64,000 bases of DNA from Dyadobacter sp. CY323 (GCF_021390245.1 NZ_JAJUXH010000003.1:581305-645304), one strand, 5' to 3'. Counted from the stretch's first letter, positions 9,511-19,188 are shown. A program made the numbers and translations. The notes: generated from the letters alone by a model not told the origin.

Positions 9511-9536
9511 TGGGATTGTTTAGCTAAACAATCCCA
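9511..9536. repeat. Perfect 26-bp palindrome between convergent genes
   Basis: TGGGATTGTTTAG at 9511-9523 is followed directly by its exact reverse complement. It covers the last codons and stop of the SNF2 gene and begins just after the small exported gene stops. It could act as a bidirectional terminator, although the T runs on both sides are poor. Confidence 0.6.
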
Positions 9537-12500
9537 TAATGTCTTCCTGGCTGAGTTTCTTGATAAATCCCGATTCTCCACCCACCAAATCTTCTGCCAG
9601 GTCCTGCTTTCTTTGCTGAAGAAGCAGAATCTTTTCTTCAATCGTATCCTTACAAATCATTTTATAAGCAAACACCTTCCGCGTTTGCCCGATGCGGTGT
9701 GTCCGGTCTATCGCCTGACGTTCCACTGCGGGGTTCCACCATGGATCGATGAGATACACATAATCCGCCTCGGTGAGATTAAGTCCTACCCCGCCGGCTT
9801 TCAGGCTCATTAAAAACACACGGCAGCTTTGGTCACTCTGGAAACGGTTTACCCTGCCGGCGCGGTCAACAGTCTGTCCGTCAAGATATTCGTACGGAAT
9901 GTTGACCTTTTCCAAATGCTTTCTGATCAGATCGAGCATTCCTAAAAACTGACTGAAAATCAATATCTTATGATTAGACGCATTTTCCGTGATCTCGCGG
10001 GTGATTTCTTCCAGCTTCGCAGATTCATTTCCAAAATCTTCATCACCGGATAAAATCGACGGCGAATCGCAAATTTGTCTCAGTTTCAAAAGTGCCTCCA
10101 GAATCAGGAAACTACTTTTATTCAAGCCCTCTGTCGCCAGTTTCTCGGCGATCTGAACACGATATCTTTCCCGGAACGTCTCGTATACTTTACGCTGCGG
10201 ATTCCCCATTTCACAAAACAGGATCGTTTCCGTTTTATCAGGAAGATCCGTCGCCACTTCTTCTTTGGTACGTTTGAGCATGAAAGGATACACCAGTTTC
10301 CTCAGCTCCTCCGCCTTTTCTTTATCCTGATATTTATCGATCGGCGTCGCATATTCACTCCTGAAAAAGTCCGCATGGCCCAGCATTCCCGGGTTCAGGA
10401 ACTCAAATTGGGAGTACAGATCGAACGTATTGTTCTCTACCGGCGTACCCGTCATCGTAAGACGGTTTTTGGCCCGAAGTAACCGGGATGCTTTTGAAGT
10501 CAGCGAATCCGGATTTTTAATGGCCTGCGCTTCATCCAGAACAATGTAGTTGAAATCAAAATGACGCAGCAGCTCCACATCACTCCGCATGGTACCATAC
10601 GTCGTGAGAATGATATCGTATTCTGAGAAAAACTCAATGTCTTTCCGGCGCGTCATTCCCCGGTGCACGTATAATTTGAGGTCCGGAGTAAATTTTGCTG
10701 ATTCGGCCTGCCAGTTGAAAATCAGCGTAGTAGGAACTACGACCAAGTTCGTATAGGCTGGATCGAGGTTTTTTTGCTGTTGTAAAAACGTGAGCATTTG
10801 CAACGTCTTTCCGAGCCCCATATCGTCCGCAAGACAACCGCCCCAGCCAAATTCATCCAGAAAATGAATCCATTTATAACCTTCTTCCTGATATTGCCTT
10901 AATGTCGCATTTACATTTCCCGGAAGAGGTACATTTGGTATTTGCTTAAAATTAAGCAACTTATGCTTCTTCTCTTGTAACTCTCTAAATACTTCCTCAT
11001 TGTCAACCTCTGACACCAGTTCGTCGATCAGCGAAAAATGAATTTTAGATAAAAGGATCTTATCGTCATGCAGCCTTCCGAATTGTAACAATGGTTCCAG
11101 TTTGCTGATCCATTCATCGGGCAGCATTCCAAGCGAGCCGTCGCTTAGCTGCACATAATTTTGTTTCTTAAGCAATGCTTTTTTGGCATCTGCGAGCGAC
11201 ACTTTCTGGTCCCCGAAACTGATTTCGATCTTCATGTCGAACCAGTCGATGCCGGAAGATGCATTTACTTTAACTACACCCCGATTCGGGTTGAAGCGCA
11301 TTTTTTTGAGGTTATTAAAACCCAGCAATTCATAATGCTTCTTTCGCGTGGCTTCTACGAAATTGAAAAGCCAGCCTTCTTTCATTACCTGATCAAACGG
11401 AATGTAAAGGAACGGTTGACCGGATTGGTTTTTAAAGATCGGATTTAATGATTTCAGCCAATCCCAAACCGCATTCTCAGCGGTCATATCACGTTCCAGC
11501 ATGGTAATCTGGTTGTTTTCAAAGCTGGTTTTTGTGCGGCGCTGGTCGTGATTAAACTCAATTTCCTCCGTTCCGTCCACGGAAAGATAGGTATATGAAG
11601 GTACGATCAGCAGGTTTGCATCGTCTTCTTTTAAATAAATTTTTGGCTTTTGAAACGTCAGTTCCCTGGAACTTATCTGATGTCTCGTCTGAAACATCAC
11701 ATCGAACTGCTCCGAAATCGGAATGATCCAGCCTTTCAGGAATTCCTCGCCAAATTCTTTTTTAACCCGGATCTTAAACCCATTTTGACTGAGATATGCA
11801 ACCATTTCAGCCTCACTCAGCCCTGCCCAGCGGAACAATGTCTTCTCATTATAAACCCCCAGCCAGAAACTGTCGAACGACATTACCTTCTGCAATTCCA
11901 GCGGAGTACCGGCTTTCAGCTCCACATACGGATTGAGGGTGATAAATTCCTTATCTTCTGTGAGCACAAAAAACAACTTTACAGGTTCCCGATGCAGATT
12001 GAGCTGCGTGAGCTGGTTGTTGCTCGTGATGTAATCGCCATCCGATAAGTACAATCTTTCAGGATCAAGGTCATTGAAAACCCGATTGATCTGCTTACCC
12101 ACGTAATTTCTCGCTTCATACCTCTGCTCCGCGCCCACATCATCGAAATGCAAATACGCATTATATGCCCATCCCTGTTTACGGATAAACTTCTGCAATC
12201 CTTCTTCCCAATGCTTGGCAACCCGAACCAGCCTCGCATCGGCCTCAGTCAGCACCGGAATTTCGTCTGCAGAGTAATAGTGACTTGATCCCCCCGCGAT
12301 GTTGCGGATGTTGGTAGCCTTATCGGATTTTGCGCTGTATTTAACTGAAAATACACCGAAACCGACATCCAAAAGGTGGTTTTTTCCTTTTGGCCAAAAA
12401 ACAAAAATGGAAATGCGATCGTCGTCATCTTGTCCATTATCGATGGCGGCAACGTTAAATGCGGCATTTTGATCGGGTAGTATTCTTTGTCTGAGGCTTT

Positions 12501-13302
12501 CCCAATCCTGGTAAACACCTACCTTCTGAAGTGACGGATCGAGCTTGATCAGTTGCAGTCCACCGTCCTCATCCAACCGGAAATCGAACTTATCCTTGAA
12601 CTGATCATCCAGCGAATAGCCATATTCTGCGAGAAGGCTGTTCTTCTCAACAGTCAGGTCACGCATTACCTCAAATGCTTTTTCTCCGAGCTCCTCGCGT
12701 AATTTGAGCAGGGCGGCAAGCTTGTGTTCGCATAATGGCACCCACAATTTCTGCCCGCATGTGCAGGAAGTATGTATCTGCCTGGTATTTTTAACCCGCT
12801 GAAAACCAATGTGAAATTCCTGGCTATCGACCTTTACCAGGCATTCGGCTTCACCTTCTTTTGCCGAAACGATCTCGACTTCTGTGATCGTTTCTCTGTT
12901 TTTCCAGGTATCGTCCAGAACCAGACTTCTCAGCTGATATTCCTTTATTTCAGGAAGATCGACCGTGGTGCTTTCCATTTCATGCACAACCTGTTTGATG
13001 GTCGGCATTTTATCCAGGATATACAAAATGGCGGCTACCCTATGCTTGCAAAGTCCGTTTTTATCCGGGCAAGAACATTCGGTCGTGATTTGTGGGGTGA
13101 GAAAGTCTTTGATGTAAATCTGGTAAAACTGAATGGAATAGTCGCTTTTGACCTTGAATTCAGCACTACCCGGGCCATTATAATCCAGCTTGGAAACTTT
13201 CAATCCGCCACTGCTATAAATGGAACGCCCTCTTGACAAAACATCCTTATCCGCCCGTCTTAATAAGAAGTTGGATAATTTCTCCTTCTTTTCGTTTTCC
13301 AT
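9520..13302 (-). CDS. SNF2-family helicase with two SWIM zinc fingers
   Basis: A 1260-residue DNA translocase. Two SWIM-type zinc fingers sit at the N terminus: CSCPDKNGLCKH near residue 75 and CTCGQKLWVPLCEH near residue 180. A long middle region follows, then the Swi2/Snf2 ATPase: Walker A LADDMGLGKT near residue 825, the DEAQAIKNP box, and motifs V-VI (SLKAGGVGLNLTEADYVYL, then QAIDRTHRIGQ). Such proteins remodel protein-DNA complexes during transcription or repair; the exact partner is unknown. Its stop lies inside a 26-bp palindrome. A perfect -7 box lies about 25 bp upstream of the ATG. The NUDIX gene is 88 bp upstream on the same strand. Confidence 0.93.
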   Translation of the reverse strand: MENEKKEKLSNFLLRRADKDVLSRGRSIYSSGGLKVSKLDYNGPGSAEFKVKSDYSIQFYQIYIKDFLTPQITTECSCPDKNGLCKHRVAAILYILDKMPTIKQVVHEMESTTVDLPEIKEYQLRSLVLDDTWKNRETITEVEIVSAKEGEAECLVKVDSQEFHIGFQRVKNTRQIHTSCTCGQKLWVPLCEHKLAALLKLREELGEKAFEVMRDLTVEKNSLLAEYGYSLDDQFKDKFDFRLDEDGGLQLIKLDPSLQKVGVYQDWESLRQRILPDQNAAFNVAAIDNGQDDDDRISIFVFWPKGKNHLLDVGFGVFSVKYSAKSDKATNIRNIAGGSSHYYSADEIPVLTEADARLVRVAKHWEEGLQKFIRKQGWAYNAYLHFDDVGAEQRYEARNYVGKQINRVFNDLDPERLYLSDGDYITSNNQLTQLNLHREPVKLFFVLTEDKEFITLNPYVELKAGTPLELQKVMSFDSFWLGVYNEKTLFRWAGLSEAEMVAYLSQNGFKIRVKKEFGEEFLKGWIIPISEQFDVMFQTRHQISSRELTFQKPKIYLKEDDANLLIVPSYTYLSVDGTEEIEFNHDQRRTKTSFENNQITMLERDMTAENAVWDWLKSLNPIFKNQSGQPFLYIPFDQVMKEGWLFNFVEATRKKHYELLGFNNLKKMRFNPNRGVVKVNASSGIDWFDMKIEISFGDQKVSLADAKKALLKKQNYVQLSDGSLGMLPDEWISKLEPLLQFGRLHDDKILLSKIHFSLIDELVSEVDNEEVFRELQEKKHKLLNFKQIPNVPLPGNVNATLRQYQEEGYKWIHFLDEFGWGGCLADDMGLGKTLQMLTFLQQQKNLDPAYTNLVVVPTTLIFNWQAESAKFTPDLKLYVHRGMTRRKDIEFFSEYDIILTTYGTMRSDVELLRHFDFNYIVLDEAQAIKNPDSLTSKASRLLRAKNRLTMTGTPVENNTFDLYSQFEFLNPGMLGHADFFRSEYATPIDKYQDKEKAEELRKLVYPFMLKRTKEEVATDLPDKTETILFCEMGNPQRKVYETFRERYRVQIAEKLATEGLNKSSFLILEALLKLRQICDSPSILSGDEDFGNESAKLEEITREITENASNHKILIFSQFLGMLDLIRKHLEKVNIPYEYLDGQTVDRAGRVNRFQSDQSCRVFLMSLKAGGVGLNLTEADYVYLIDPWWNPAVERQAIDRTHRIGQTRKVFAYKMICKDTIEEKILLLQQRKQDLAEDLVGGESGFIKKLSQEDIMGLFS

Positions 13303-13326
13303 TTACCCTTCAACCTTTTAAAAATG

Positions 13327-13334
13327 CAAAAGTA
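13327..13334 (-). promoter_or_regulatory. -7 promoter box for the SNF2 gene
   Basis: On the minus strand this reads TACTTTTG, a perfect TAnnTTTG match, 24 bp before the ATG at 13302. No convincing -33 element was found. Confidence 0.45.
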
Positions 13335-13390
13335 CGGTATGTTTCTCTTTTATAGAAACTCCGGAAAGATATATAGCGACCTGGTTAATT

Positions 13391-13831
13391 TCAGGAAATG
13401 TAAGGTTGCGAAATGGGCCCGATATGGACACTATTTAGTGTTTGGGACAAATAATCGGCAATTTCTTTTCCAACATTGGGATACAAAAGCTTACTCTGTG
13501 CTTCGCAGATCGATAGCCAGACAAGCCCGAGTGCAGTAGTATGTTCCGGATTCAACACCGGAATTTGATCCCCTATTTCCGCCTGAAAAAGAATGTGCAA
13601 CGTTTCCTTTTTGATCTCAGGCCAGATCACCTCGCCGCAGCAAACCATTTCCCCGATCGCAGCATTCACTCCGAGTTCTTCATTCAACTCGCGCCGGAGC
13701 GCCTCTGTGAGGCATTCGCCCGGATCGGGATTGCCGCCTGGGAGGGCATATACTTCCGTGTTTCCATAGCAATAACGTAATGTTAAAATCGATTCGTTTT
13801 GGAGGATAATCGCAGAAGGGCGTACGTTCAT
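13391..13831 (-). CDS. NUDIX hydrolase
   Basis: A 146-residue cytoplasmic pyrophosphohydrolase. The Nudix box (G-x5-E-x7-REUxEExGU) is intact: GNPDPGE, then seven residues, then RELNEELGV, covering about residues 33-55. The substrate (a nucleoside diphosphate linked to another group) cannot be read from the sequence. ATG start. It is transcribed toward the SNF2 gene, and a 210-bp repeat-rich stretch separates it from the GmhA-like gene upstream. Confidence 0.9.
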   Translation of the reverse strand: MNVRPSAIILQNESILTLRYCYGNTEVYALPGGNPDPGECLTEALRRELNEELGVNAAIGEMVCCGEVIWPEIKKETLHILFQAEIGDQIPVLNPEHTTALGLVWLSICEAQSKLLYPNVGKEIADYLSQTLNSVHIGPISQPYIS

Positions 13832-13845
13832 GGGATAAATCGTGA

Positions 13846-14055
13846 GATGTTAGATGTGAAATGTGAGATGTTGATGGTGGTTTGGACTTGTTCGGGATGG
13901 TTCGGTTTAGTCATTTATTGTCATTTGTGGTCATTCGTGGTCATTTGTTGTAGTGTGGTCACTGAACAATTCCGAACCAACCCGAACAATATCAAACAAT
14001 CCCAAACTACAAATGACAATAAATGACTACCCTTGACTACAAATGACAATAAAAC
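13846..14055. repeat. Composite short repeats and inverted copies between NUDIX and GmhA-like genes
   Basis: Three parts are visible. First, tandem GATGT-type units (GTGAGATGTTAGATGTGAAA and on) at about 13851-13877. Second, four GTCATT-type units at about 13910-13950, with a near-identical inverted copy at about 14007-14052 (AGTCATTTATTGTCATTTGT, 20 bases, in both arms). Third, a 19-bp motif TTGTTCGGGATGGTTCGG at about 13889 with an inverted copy near 13971. The two inverted pairs are not nested, so it is not one simple hairpin. No open reading frame is supported here. Confidence 0.7.
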
Positions 14056-14065
14056 GCCCAAGTAC

Positions 14066-14659
14066 CTACAACTCCCCATTCCCCAGTACCATTTTCTCGA
14101 TCAGGAGCATGAAAATGTGGATTACCTTAATGTGTATTTCCTGGATCCGGTCGGCGTAGCCGAAATGCGGGACGCGGATTTCAATATCGGCCAATCCTCC
14201 CAGTTTACCACCATCTTTTCCAGACATGATAATCACTTTCATGCCTTTGGCTCTTGCAACTTCTACAGCCCGGATGATATTTTCAGAATTTCCACTGGTA
14301 CTCAGTCCAAGCAATACATCGCCTGGCTGTCCCAATGCTTCAAGATATCTTGAGAATACATACTCATAGCCAAAATCATTGCTGACGCAGCTTAAATGAC
14401 TTACATCCGAGATCGCGATGGCTGGCAATGCCCGCCGGTTGTCCCGGTATCTTCCGGTCAGTTCCTCCGCAAAATGCATGGCGTCACAATGCGAGCCGCC
14501 ATTTCCGCAAGAGATGATTTTTCCATTATTCAGGATCGCGTCGGCCATTATTCCTGCCGCTTTTTCAATTTTCTCAATCTGGACAGGATCTTTAAGAAAT
14601 TGATCAAGGACACTCTGGGCTTCCAGTAATTCCTGGCTGATGATATTTTGGTAGGTCAT
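14066..14659 (-). CDS. gmhA: SIS-domain protein, probable sedoheptulose-7-phosphate isomerase (GmhA-like)
   Basis: A 197-residue single SIS domain. GmhA converts sedoheptulose 7-phosphate to glycero-manno-heptose 7-phosphate, the first step to ADP-heptose for lipopolysaccharide. The match rests on [17 protein letters not shown] (phosphate-binding loop and metal site), [18 protein letters not shown], and [11 protein letters not shown]. Length and order of these motifs are those of GmhA rather than of sugar-isomerase regulators. ATG start. It lies 68 bp downstream of mnmD on the same strand. No other heptose gene is present in the window, so the pathway assignment is inference. Confidence 0.85.
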   Translation of the reverse strand: MTYQNIISQELLEAQSVLDQFLKDPVQIEKIEKAAGIMADAILNNGKIISCGNGGSHCDAMHFAEELTGRYRDNRRALPAIAISDVSHLSCVSNDFGYEYVFSRYLEALGQPGDVLLGLSTSGNSENIIRAVEVARAKGMKVIIMSGKDGGKLGGLADIEIRVPHFGYADRIQEIHIKVIHIFMLLIEKMVLGNGEL

Positions 14660-14727
14660 ATTTAGATAACGTATCTCGGAAAATCGGTTTATAAAAATCG
14701 TGCGCAGTTTAAGACGGACGCCTGTTT

Positions 14728-15384
14728 TCAGGTTTTGATGGCTTTCAAAACGTGTGTTTTCCGGCCAGGGCCTTTATGCCTTTCCACCGAAAAGCCTGCT
14801 GCCCGTAATGCTCTTTTTACAATTCCTTTGGACGAATAGGTAACTAATACCCCGCCGGGACGTGTTAAGGCCGCTATTTTAGAAAATATTTCTGCAGTCC
14901 AGAGTTCTGGCTGCGCCCGCGGATCAAATGCATCATAGAAAATCACATCATGCATTACATCAGACGTGAAATGTTCGAGCAACGTATGCTCTTTTTGGAA
15001 AATAAAATATTCCGAGAGATGATGGGGTTCCGACCACGGACTGTCATGAAGCTGCAGGAAACCGGATGCATTCAGTAAGGTTTCGTAATTCAACGCTCCG
15101 GCTTCTTCCAATGTAACCGGAAATGCTTCCACAGTTTTAAATTGAACGGGCTGTTGAAGAGAATCCGCCAGTTTCCAGGTTAGAAAAGCATTAAGACCTG
15201 TCCCGAAACCCATCTCAAAAACCTTGACGGGTTCCGAGGCGTTTTCCAAAAGAGGTCTTAATCCAAGATCGATATAAATGTGCTCCGATTCAATCAAAGC
15301 ACCTTGTAAAGAATGATACTGCTGGTTAAACTGCGGGCTGAACAGAGAATGTGAGCCGTCTTCGGTTACAATAAGGCGTTCCAA
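14728..15384 (-). CDS. mnmD: tRNA 5-methylaminomethyl-2-thiouridine methyltransferase, MnmD type
   Basis: A 218-residue SAM-dependent methyltransferase corresponding to the N-terminal half of E. coli MnmC; it makes the last methylation of mnm5s2U34 in tRNA. Motifs: the N-terminal [20 protein letters not shown] motif [15 protein letters not shown], and [15 protein letters not shown] followed by [11 protein letters not shown]. The oxidase half of MnmC is absent, as usual for stand-alone MnmD. The start is TTG at 15384, with a stop codon directly upstream in frame, so no earlier start is possible. It lies 32 bp downstream of the protease gene. Confidence 0.9.
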   Translation of the reverse strand: MERLIVTEDGSHSLFSPQFNQQYHSLQGALIESEHIYIDLGLRPLLENASEPVKVFEMGFGTGLNAFLTWKLADSLQQPVQFKTVEAFPVTLEEAGALNYETLLNASGFLQLHDSPWSEPHHLSEYFIFQKEHTLLEHFTSDVMHDVIFYDAFDPRAQPELWTAEIFSKIAALTRPGGVLVTYSSKGIVKRALRAAGFSVERHKGPGRKTHVLKAIKT

Positions 15385-15416
15385 TCAAGCCTGATTTTAG
15401 TTTGGCTTAAAAGTAA

Positions 15417-16685
15417 CTAAATCATTCTTTTCAGTGTAAGCTGGGTGAAGAAAATATCTCCTTTGCGTTTTACGAGCAAATCAATATTCTTACCGTCTCC
15501 TCGCTGCATCAGTTTGTAAATATCCGTCACATTCAGATCGGAGGCGGCATGATCGTCGATGAACAGTAGCTGGTCACCTTCCATTAACCCGGCCCGTGAA
15601 GCCGGCGAATCATCTTGTATATGGTTCACAATATATGAATGGAAATCTCTGCCCTCGGCGCGAATTTCCATCCCGCTCATGTCGTGTTCGAACTTCTCAC
15701 GAAGACGGCTTTTGATCGGTTTCAAAACCATGTAACGGTCCTGATAATTCATCGTGACCTTAAACCGGCGCAGAAGTTCGCAACCGATATTCCCCTGACG
15801 TTCTGTTCCGGCGCGCAACTTGGAGCCGAACGAAATGCTGTCAGGAAACGAAGCAACGATGTTATCCATTTCGAACCGGCCTAGCCGCAGCCGGTCAATT
15901 CGCCCCAGGTTTCCGTTTATTACCCCATTCAAACCCCGGCCGAGCTGCGCACGGATTACTTTTTCAGGCAAACGGAAAGATTCTTTTTTCGTATTGTTGA
16001 GCAGTAATGCATGACCTGCACCTGTGTCGATCAGAACCCGGATCGGATGTTCCCGACCATCCGCAAACAGTGTCACCGCGTCTGTAAACGGTTTAGTATC
16101 CTCGATGATCAATGGATGTTTATCGCCTTTGCTCGTCTTGTAACGGTATTTGTCGGGAGCCATCAGGATCAGTTCTTTTCTTGAAAAGTCGATGGTTACC
16201 ACAAAATTGTTGAAGATCTCATAACCAAAAATGCCATGAACGGGAACGCCCACATATTCCGAAAGTCTGAGGAAATCTTCTTCTAAAACAACGATATTCT
16301 GGTGATTGGCCCGCAGCCTGCCCATTTCAAACCGGTTGTCGATGGCAACATGCGCCGAAATGGACTTTCCTTCGCCAGCACCAGTAAGGTTTACTTTCCG
16401 TGTTAAACGAAGTTTGTCGGGCTTTAAAATGTAGGGATCTGTAATGATAATGGAGCTTACTCCGGTGTCCAGGATAAACCGCAGCGAGTCGGTTTCATTG
16501 ATCTTGGCATACAACAAAATCAGGTTTGAATGCAGCTCGAATGGTATGCGTGTCGTTTTGCGGTTTTTTTCTAAAAAGTACCCGTATCTCTCCTCTGAAA
16601 CCTTGGGAATGTCGGGGGTATTGGCGAATGTAAAGCTGGTGGTAAAAAGTGTTGTCGCTAAAAATAACCACTTAGACGTTTTCAT
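15417..16685 (-). CDS. Retropepsin-like aspartyl protease with PDZ domain
   Basis: A 422-residue exported protein. A signal peptide (LFLATTLFTTSFTFA) is followed by two aspartyl-protease half domains, each with a D-T-G triad: FILDTGVSS near residue 73 and VLIDTGAGH near residue 220. A PDZ domain occupies about residues 335-420 (DDSPASRAGLMEGDQLLFI). It probably acts in the periplasm or at the envelope; the substrate is unknown. It is first in a minus-strand run with mnmD and the GmhA-like gene. It has an unusually strong ribosome binding site for this window. Confidence 0.85.
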   Translation of the reverse strand: MKTSKWLFLATTLFTTSFTFANTPDIPKVSEERYGYFLEKNRKTTRIPFELHSNLILLYAKINETDSLRFILDTGVSSIIITDPYILKPDKLRLTRKVNLTGAGEGKSISAHVAIDNRFEMGRLRANHQNIVVLEEDFLRLSEYVGVPVHGIFGYEIFNNFVVTIDFSRKELILMAPDKYRYKTSKGDKHPLIIEDTKPFTDAVTLFADGREHPIRVLIDTGAGHALLLNNTKKESFRLPEKVIRAQLGRGLNGVINGNLGRIDRLRLGRFEMDNIVASFPDSISFGSKLRAGTERQGNIGCELLRRFKVTMNYQDRYMVLKPIKSRLREKFEHDMSGMEIRAEGRDFHSYIVNHIQDDSPASRAGLMEGDQLLFIDDHAASDLNVTDIYKLMQRGDGKNIDLLVKRKGDIFFTQLTLKRMI

Positions 16686-16690
16686 CGTGG

Positions 16691-16700
16691 CCTCCTTTCT
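16691..16700 (-). promoter_or_regulatory. Strong Shine-Dalgarno site before the aspartyl protease
   Basis: The minus strand reads AGAAAGGAGG, five bases before the ATG at 16685. A canonical AGGAGG is unusual here; the other starts I inspected lack one. Confidence 0.6.
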
Positions 16701-16936
16701 TTAAATGCTATGAATCAAATCTCTCACAAATTACACATAACACGCTGATCATAAATGGCTAAACTCTGTCTTTATTATCTTTTGTGTACACCTAAGTATC
16801 AAAAATCACCTTATCGGTTAATAAGTAAAATTAACGCATTTTGCCTCAATTAAACACAAAAAAATCTTTATATGTAAAAACTTTTTGACATTTTATTTAT
16901 CATTTATGTTTAATCATGCAAATGATGAAAATATGG

Positions 16937-16944
16937 TAATTTTG
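16937..16944 (+). promoter_or_regulatory. -7 promoter box for tpiA
   Basis: TAATTTTG matches TAnnTTTG exactly, 39 bp before the preferred ATG at 16984. It lies inside the longer reading frame that begins at 16885, which supports the later start. Confidence 0.45.
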
Positions 16945-16983
16945 TTGCGTAAAAAGACCTTTTTTCACAATAAAAATTTTCTC

Positions 16984-17745
16984 ATGCGAAAAAAAATTGT
17001 TGCCGGTAACTGGAAGATGAACAAGCTTATGGATGAAGCAGTTGCGCTGACATCTGAATTGGTAAATATGGCCAAAGATGAAGTCACAAACGATGCTAAA
17101 ATCATCCTCTGCCCGCCTGCCATCTACCTTACCACGATTAAAAAATATATCGAAGATTCTCCCAATTTTTCACTCGCTGCACAAAATTGCTCGGATAAGG
17201 TTTCAGGCGCATTTACAGGTGAGATTTCGGCACAAATGCTGCAATCGATCGGTGTTGAATATGTGCTGATAGGACACAGCGAGCGTCGCCAGTATTTTAA
17301 TGAGACAAATGCGCTTCTTGCGGAGAAGGTAAATACTGCGCTGGCTTATGGCGTATCGCCTATTTTCTGTTGCGGCGAATCGCTCGACCAGAGACAAAAT
17401 GAAGATTTTATCGGGTTCGTGAAAAACCAGATCACAGAAAGTCTTTTCCATTTAACAGAGGAACAATTGCTTTCCGTAATCATTGCATATGAACCGATCT
17501 GGGCCATTGGAACCGGCCTGACAGCCAGTTCTGAGCAAGCACAGGAAATGCATAAAGCATTACGTGAACACATCGCTTCGAAGTACGGTGCGTCTGTTGC
17601 TGACGAAATTTCGATTTTATACGGTGGAAGTGTTACTGCTGCAAGTGCACCCGAACTTTTCGCCAGCCCGGATATCGACGGCGGCCTGGTAGGAGGAGCT
17701 TCTCTGAAATCGAGGGAGTTTACGAATATTATTAAGGCGAGGTGA
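16984..17745 (+). CDS. tpiA: Triose-phosphate isomerase
   Basis: Interconverts dihydroxyacetone phosphate and glyceraldehyde 3-phosphate in glycolysis. With the ATG at 16984 the protein is 253 residues, the standard length, and begins MRKKIVAGNWKMN. All active-site parts are seen: the N-x-K of AGNWKMN, IGHSERR (catalytic His), AYEPIWAIGTG (catalytic Glu and loop 6), and the phosphate-binding LYGGSV and LVGGASL. An upstream frame from 16885 adds 33 unrelated residues and is rejected. It converges on the OmpA-family gene across a large palindromic repeat. Confidence 0.97.
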   Translation: MRKKIVAGNWKMNKLMDEAVALTSELVNMAKDEVTNDAKIILCPPAIYLTTIKKYIEDSPNFSLAAQNCSDKVSGAFTGEISAQMLQSIGVEYVLIGHSERRQYFNETNALLAEKVNTALAYGVSPIFCCGESLDQRQNEDFIGFVKNQITESLFHLTEEQLLSVIIAYEPIWAIGTGLTASSEQAQEMHKALREHIASKYGASVADEISILYGGSVTAASAPELFASPDIDGGLVGGASLKSREFTNIIKAR

Positions 17746-17766
17746 GACTCGTCACTCTTAACAACT

Positions 17767-17841
17767 TTGTCACCCTGAGCGGAGTCGAAGGGGCGTTATC
17801 CTAGCTGAGTAGCGCCCCTTCGACTCCGCTCAGGGTGACAA
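17767..17841. repeat. Long palindromic intergenic repeat with 29-bp perfect arms
   Basis: The left arm at 17767-17795 and right arm at 17813-17841 are exact reverse complements (core CACCCTGAGCGGAGTCGAAG), separated by 17 bases. It fills the gap between convergent tpiA and the OmpA-family gene and could fold into a long hairpin, ending transcription from both sides. The core resembles an intergenic repeat I recall as widespread in Bacteroidota genomes. No second copy was noticed in this window. Confidence 0.85.
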
Positions 17842-17859
17842 GTATTCAAGGTGACACCG

Positions 17860-19098
17860 CTACATCTGCGTAACGACAAATTCCACCCGGCGGTTTTTCT
17901 TGCGTTCTTCTTCGCTTCCCTTTGTCAGCGGGCGGGTTCCTCCGTAGCCTTTTGCTTCAATGCGTTCAGTCTCAATACCTTTTTCAGTCAGGTATGTTTT
18001 GACCGATTCTGCACGTTGCCTCGACAGTTCCAGGTTTTTGTCAAAATCACCTACATTGTCGGTGTGGCCTTCCACCCGGATGCGGATGCCCGGATTTTCC
18101 TGCATCATGGAAACCAACCTGTTCAGCTCGGAGTAAGATTCAGGCAGCAATGTAAACTTTGAAGTTTCGAAGTAAATATTCGGAAGTACGATGGCCTCGC
18201 CTACTGCCAGGGGGTTCAGATAAAAATCCTGATCAAATGCATTCTCACCAGTAGAATCGCCAGGTGTTATGCTAAATGACGAGCCGTAATATCCTTTTGC
18301 AACAACACGAAGGTCATACTTCTCGGAAGGGTCCAGTCCAATGCGGTACTTGCCGGACGACGATCTTACTTGCAACGTATCTCCTTTTTCCTGATATGAG
18401 ATCTCCGCCGGGATCGGCTTTTTTGTTTTTGCATTATATACAGTCCCTCTAATCACCGCCATTCCTGTTGGTGCTTTCTCCGCAACAGGTTCCTTCACTT
18501 TTTCCGCGGGCTTTTCTTCAACCGGCTTTTTAATGGGCGGGATGTTTTTCGGAGCGGCTTTCGCAGTACCTGTTGCCGTTTTTTTCAGCGGATTTTTAAT
18601 ATGAACGCCATAAAAATTCCAGGATTGAGATCCCTGGGAACTCCGGCCTTCGTAAAAGTCAAACTCTTCGATACCGGGTGTAAGTCTTTCAAAATAAGCC
18701 ACAAAATTGACCTTCTCTCCACTGCTTACTTCCCTTTTCGCCGCAGTCGGTATATTTTCGGCTTTAATCAGCTTGAATTTCTTCTCGATCTCACCGGGTT
18801 TATACAGCCGGGTTTCGGGATCCAGCCAGATCTGATTACCGATCGATTTCTGTTTTTGGTCAGGGAACTGCTGATCCGGGAGTGGAAAAGGAAGCGACCG
18901 GGGAATCGACTGACTACTACCCTTCTCCGTAAATTCCAGGTAAACAATGGTGTAAGAATCAGTGAGTTCCACCTTTTTTATTTTTACGTAAGGCGCAGAC
19001 TGTTCTTCGACTTTGGGGTTATCAGTAATTTGTCCGAAGCTGGTATTTAATGAAAATACGATGGCAGTAAAAAATGCCAATAGCAACTTGAAATTCAT
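17860..19098 (-). CDS. OmpA-family outer-membrane protein
   Basis: A 412-residue protein with the ATG at 19098 giving a clean signal peptide ([23 protein letters not shown]); an in-frame start at 19125 adds nine residues. The N-terminal ~150 residues are strand-rich. A Pro/Lys-rich linker follows, then a carboxypeptidase-regulatory-like beta domain ([20 protein letters not shown]). The C-terminal ~110 residues are the peptidoglycan-binding OmpA domain ([20 protein letters not shown], and GYGGTRPL). It probably ties the outer membrane to the cell wall. Confidence 0.9.
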   Translation of the reverse strand: MNFKLLLAFFTAIVFSLNTSFGQITDNPKVEEQSAPYVKIKKVELTDSYTIVYLEFTEKGSSQSIPRSLPFPLPDQQFPDQKQKSIGNQIWLDPETRLYKPGEIEKKFKLIKAENIPTAAKREVSSGEKVNFVAYFERLTPGIEEFDFYEGRSSQGSQSWNFYGVHIKNPLKKTATGTAKAAPKNIPPIKKPVEEKPAEKVKEPVAEKAPTGMAVIRGTVYNAKTKKPIPAEISYQEKGDTLQVRSSSGKYRIGLDPSEKYDLRVVAKGYYGSSFSITPGDSTGENAFDQDFYLNPLAVGEAIVLPNIYFETSKFTLLPESYSELNRLVSMMQENPGIRIRVEGHTDNVGDFDKNLELSRQRAESVKTYLTEKGIETERIEAKGYGGTRPLTKGSEEERKKNRRVEFVVTQM

Positions 19099-19188
19099 GA
19101 TCTTAGAATTATTAATATTTAACAAAACAATTGCAAGAACGCCCGAAAGATCCTCATAGTTTGTTAAAAATTGTTAAAGTACCGTAAC

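Noticed and set aside
13910..13960. GTCATT-type units as a possible CRISPR array
   Set aside because: Units are very short, irregular and adjacent without spacers, and no cas gene is present.
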